DNA from: CAYSNP01 sp964432485
GTDB lineage: Bacteria > Bacillota > Clostridia > Christensenellales > DTU072
DNA length: 5,939 nt
Assembly (NCBI GenBank): GCA_964432485.1
Contig: CAYSNP010000067.1
Coordinates: forward strand, 1 to 5,939
Direction: 5' to 3'
The position numbers and the translations under genes are program-made. Below are positions 4,957-5,939 of the stretch, piece by piece. Under the pieces are notes generated by a model. That model did no database searches. It worked only from the letters and a program-made list of their open reading frames with translations, and was not told the origin of the DNA. Within the stretch, counting starts at the first letter, position 1. Every line of letters starts with the position of its first letter.

Positions 4957-5939
4957 ACCGGGTTAAACGGGCTGCTGCTTTCTGCAAGAAGCACTTCTAA
5001 AGCAGGAAAGTTTTGCTCCAAAAGCTCTTTTATCAAATCCACAAATACAATTTCGCTTTGGTGATGGTCAAAGGTAACTAATGCAAAGTCAGTTTCCTTT
5101 GCATATAGTGCTACATGATGTTTTACATCTCCTGTAACAAGCACATCCGCCCCTGCGGCACGCGCCGCATCCAAATAATCAGTATTGCCTCCTGCGCCGC
5201 CATTAATTACGCACACTTTTTTAATGAGCTTAAACGGATTGCCTACCATACACACGCAATTGCCAAAGACTTGCTTAATATCGGCAGCAAAATCGGATAA
5301 TGTCAGCGGAGTTGCCCTTTCTCCTATTCGAGCCAAATATCCGTCGCTCATATCAATTTCGACTACATTAATCAAACCGCATAGCTTAGCAACTTTGTCA
5401 TTCAAGCATCCGGGTGCTACATCAAAATTAGTATGAGCGCAATATATTGTAATATTGTGAGCAAGTGCCAACGCAACGCATTTGCAATAGTAATTGCTAG
5501 TATCAAACTTAACAATACCCTTAAATGTCATAGGATGATGGGCAACAATCATATCACAGCCTAAGGCGGCAGCTTGCGCAATAACAGAAAGAGAAGCATC
5601 CAGGGCAACTAAAACTTTGGTGACTTTAGCATCCAAGCTACCAACTGCCAATCCTGAATTATCTTTTTCGGTTTGCAAACTTAAAGGAGCAATTTCTTCT
5701 ATTATATTTGCTATGTCCTTTGCTCTGTGCTGTGTCAACTTTGCTATCTCCTCCCATTCTTGAGTTAGCGCATCCTCTAATCTTGGCGCATTACGCAACA
5801 AATTGTAAATATACTCTTTACGCATACTCAAATATTCTAAAAAATATTGACTACGAGGCTGGTTTGCGCCAAAATAAAACCATTTTCTATTATAAGGCTT
5901 TGTACCCTTTTTTGCAACTATTATAGGGTAAAACTTGCC
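4944..5939 (-). CDS. Nif3-family dinuclear-metal protein in frame with a TrmK-like C-terminus (5' end beyond window)
   Basis: The frame is open without a stop from the right edge to TAA at 4946-4944. The Nif3 part (from the TTG at 5738, 264 residues) has KDIANIIEEIAP at its start, DNSGLAVG at 26-33, the metal-binding VAHHP (His67, His68), AHTNFDVAPG (Asp106), the glycine-rich INGGAGG, VTGDVKHH, and FDHHQSE supplying His225 and Glu229. The same five ligands are seen in E. coli YbgI, although the usual GHxxTE reads DHHQSE. It is the short form and lacks the PII-like insert of Bacillus YqfO. Nif3 proteins form toroidal hexamers; their reaction is not firmly established, and the GTP cyclohydrolase I type 2 label should not be relied on. 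The preceding 67 codons resemble the TrmK C-terminus. Two readings are possible: a TrmK-Nif3 fusion, or a separate nif3 starting at TTG 5738. The TTG at 5831 and ATG at 5825 lack a ribosome binding site and are unlikely starts. Confidence 0.88.
   Translation of the reverse strand, partial: GKFYPIIVAKKGTKPYNRKWFYFGANQPRSQYFLEYLSMRKEYIYNLLRNAPRLEDALTQEWEEIAKLTQHRAKDIANIIEEIAPLSLQTEKDNSGLAVGSLDAKVTKVLVALDASLSVIAQAAALGCDMIVAHHPMTFKGIVKFDTSNYYCKCVALALAHNITIYCAHTNFDVAPGCLNDKVAKLCGLINVVEIDMSDGYLARIGERATPLTLSDFAADIKQVFGNCVCMVGNPFKLIKKVCVINGGAGGNTDYLDAARAAGADVLVTGDVKHHVALYAKETDFALVTFDHHQSEIVFVDLIKELLEQNFPALEVLLAESSSPFNPVGVM
5736..5755 (-). promoter_or_regulatory. Candidate internal ribosome binding site and TTG start for nif3
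   Basis: On the minus strand GGGAGGAG (5748-5755) stands 9 nt before an in-frame TTG (5738-5736). Starting there gives an N-terminus, (M)TQHRAKDIANIIEEIAP, that matches where Nif3 proteins normally begin. This could let Nif3 be made separately although no stop codon divides it from the TrmK-like tail. The purine run also encodes Glu-Trp-Glu-Glu of the upstream reading, so chance is possible. Confidence 0.5.
5739..5939 (-). other. trmK: C-terminal segment of a TrmK-like tRNA (adenine-22-N1)-methyltransferase, part of the same open frame
   Basis: The 67 codons read from the right edge begin GKFYPIIVAKKG. This matches the GK-Y-E-V-x-VA segment near the end of the TrmK Rossmann domain (from memory, GKCYEVLVAEAG in Bacillus). 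An FG followed by YFLEYL and a charged helix up to EEIAKL corresponds to the family's C-terminal helical pair, where Bacillus TrmK has GPFLAKEKNAVFLKKW and then helices. TrmK methylates N1 of A22 in tRNA. Its SAM-binding motifs would lie to the right of the window, so they cannot be checked here. trmK directly upstream of nif3 is the usual order in Bacillota, which supports the call. The unusual feature is the missing stop codon before Nif3. The identification rests on a short stretch. Confidence 0.7.

Noticed and set aside
5823..5831. TTG (5831) and ATG (5825) as the start of nif3.
   Set aside because: Neither has a ribosome binding site, the frame is open further upstream to the window edge, and the residues between here and 5738 belong to the TrmK-like helix and not to Nif3.
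1..5939. Mobile elements, CRISPR arrays, tRNA or rRNA genes, riboswitches.
   Set aside because: Almost every base is within the six housekeeping genes, and I saw no spaced repeats, inverted terminal repeats or structured-RNA hallmarks.

Overview
This window is a gene-dense bacterial chromosome segment in which every supported gene lies on the minus strand. Transcription therefore runs from high to low coordinates: trmK-like tail/nif3, a C4 zinc-ribbon coiled-coil gene, dapF, pyrG, dapL, purA. Intergenic gaps are a 1-nt overlap (TAATG), 52 nt, 1 nt, a 14-nt overlap and 13 nt. No convincing promoter or terminator lies between the genes, so the whole window reads as one polycistronic housekeeping operon that enters at the right edge and leaves at the left edge. 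By eye the GC content is low to moderate, about 40-45%. Strong AGGAGG-type ribosome binding sites precede most genes. The pairing of TrmK with Nif3 followed by a C4 zinc-ribbon protein, and the use of diaminopimelate aminotransferase (DapL), point to Bacillota, probably a Clostridia-like anaerobe. That assignment is an inference from gene order and protein style, not from a search.

Region by region: 5939-4944 is one uninterrupted reading frame. Its first 67 codons look like the C-terminal end of a TrmK tRNA (m1A22) methyltransferase. The remainder is a complete short-form Nif3 (YbgI-like) dinuclear-metal protein. No stop codon separates them, so this is either a TrmK-Nif3 fusion or an in-frame gene pair with nif3 restarting at an internal TTG behind GGGAGGAG. 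Next, 4944-4246 encodes a coiled-coil protein ending in a CxxC...CxxC zinc ribbon. Then come dapF (4193-3378), pyrG (3376-1739), dapL (1752-565) and the first 183 codons of purA (551-1).

Together, DapL makes LL-diaminopimelate from tetrahydrodipicolinate and DapF epimerises it to the meso form, giving the two last steps to meso-DAP for peptidoglycan and lysine. PyrG (CTP) and PurA (the first committed step to AMP) add nucleotide synthesis.

The most interesting observation is in PyrG. The protein is full length and its synthetase domain looks largely sound. In the glutaminase domain, however, the nucleophilic Cys is Ala (GIAFGMQ instead of GICLGMQ), the conserved GGFG is GGHG, and the Arg of RHRHRYE is Ser. 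His and Glu of the triad remain. This predicts an ammonia-dependent CTP synthase that cannot hydrolyse glutamine. Further unusual residues occur in the PyrG synthetase motif (INISPGN) and in the PurA signature (GIGYAY instead of GIGPAY).
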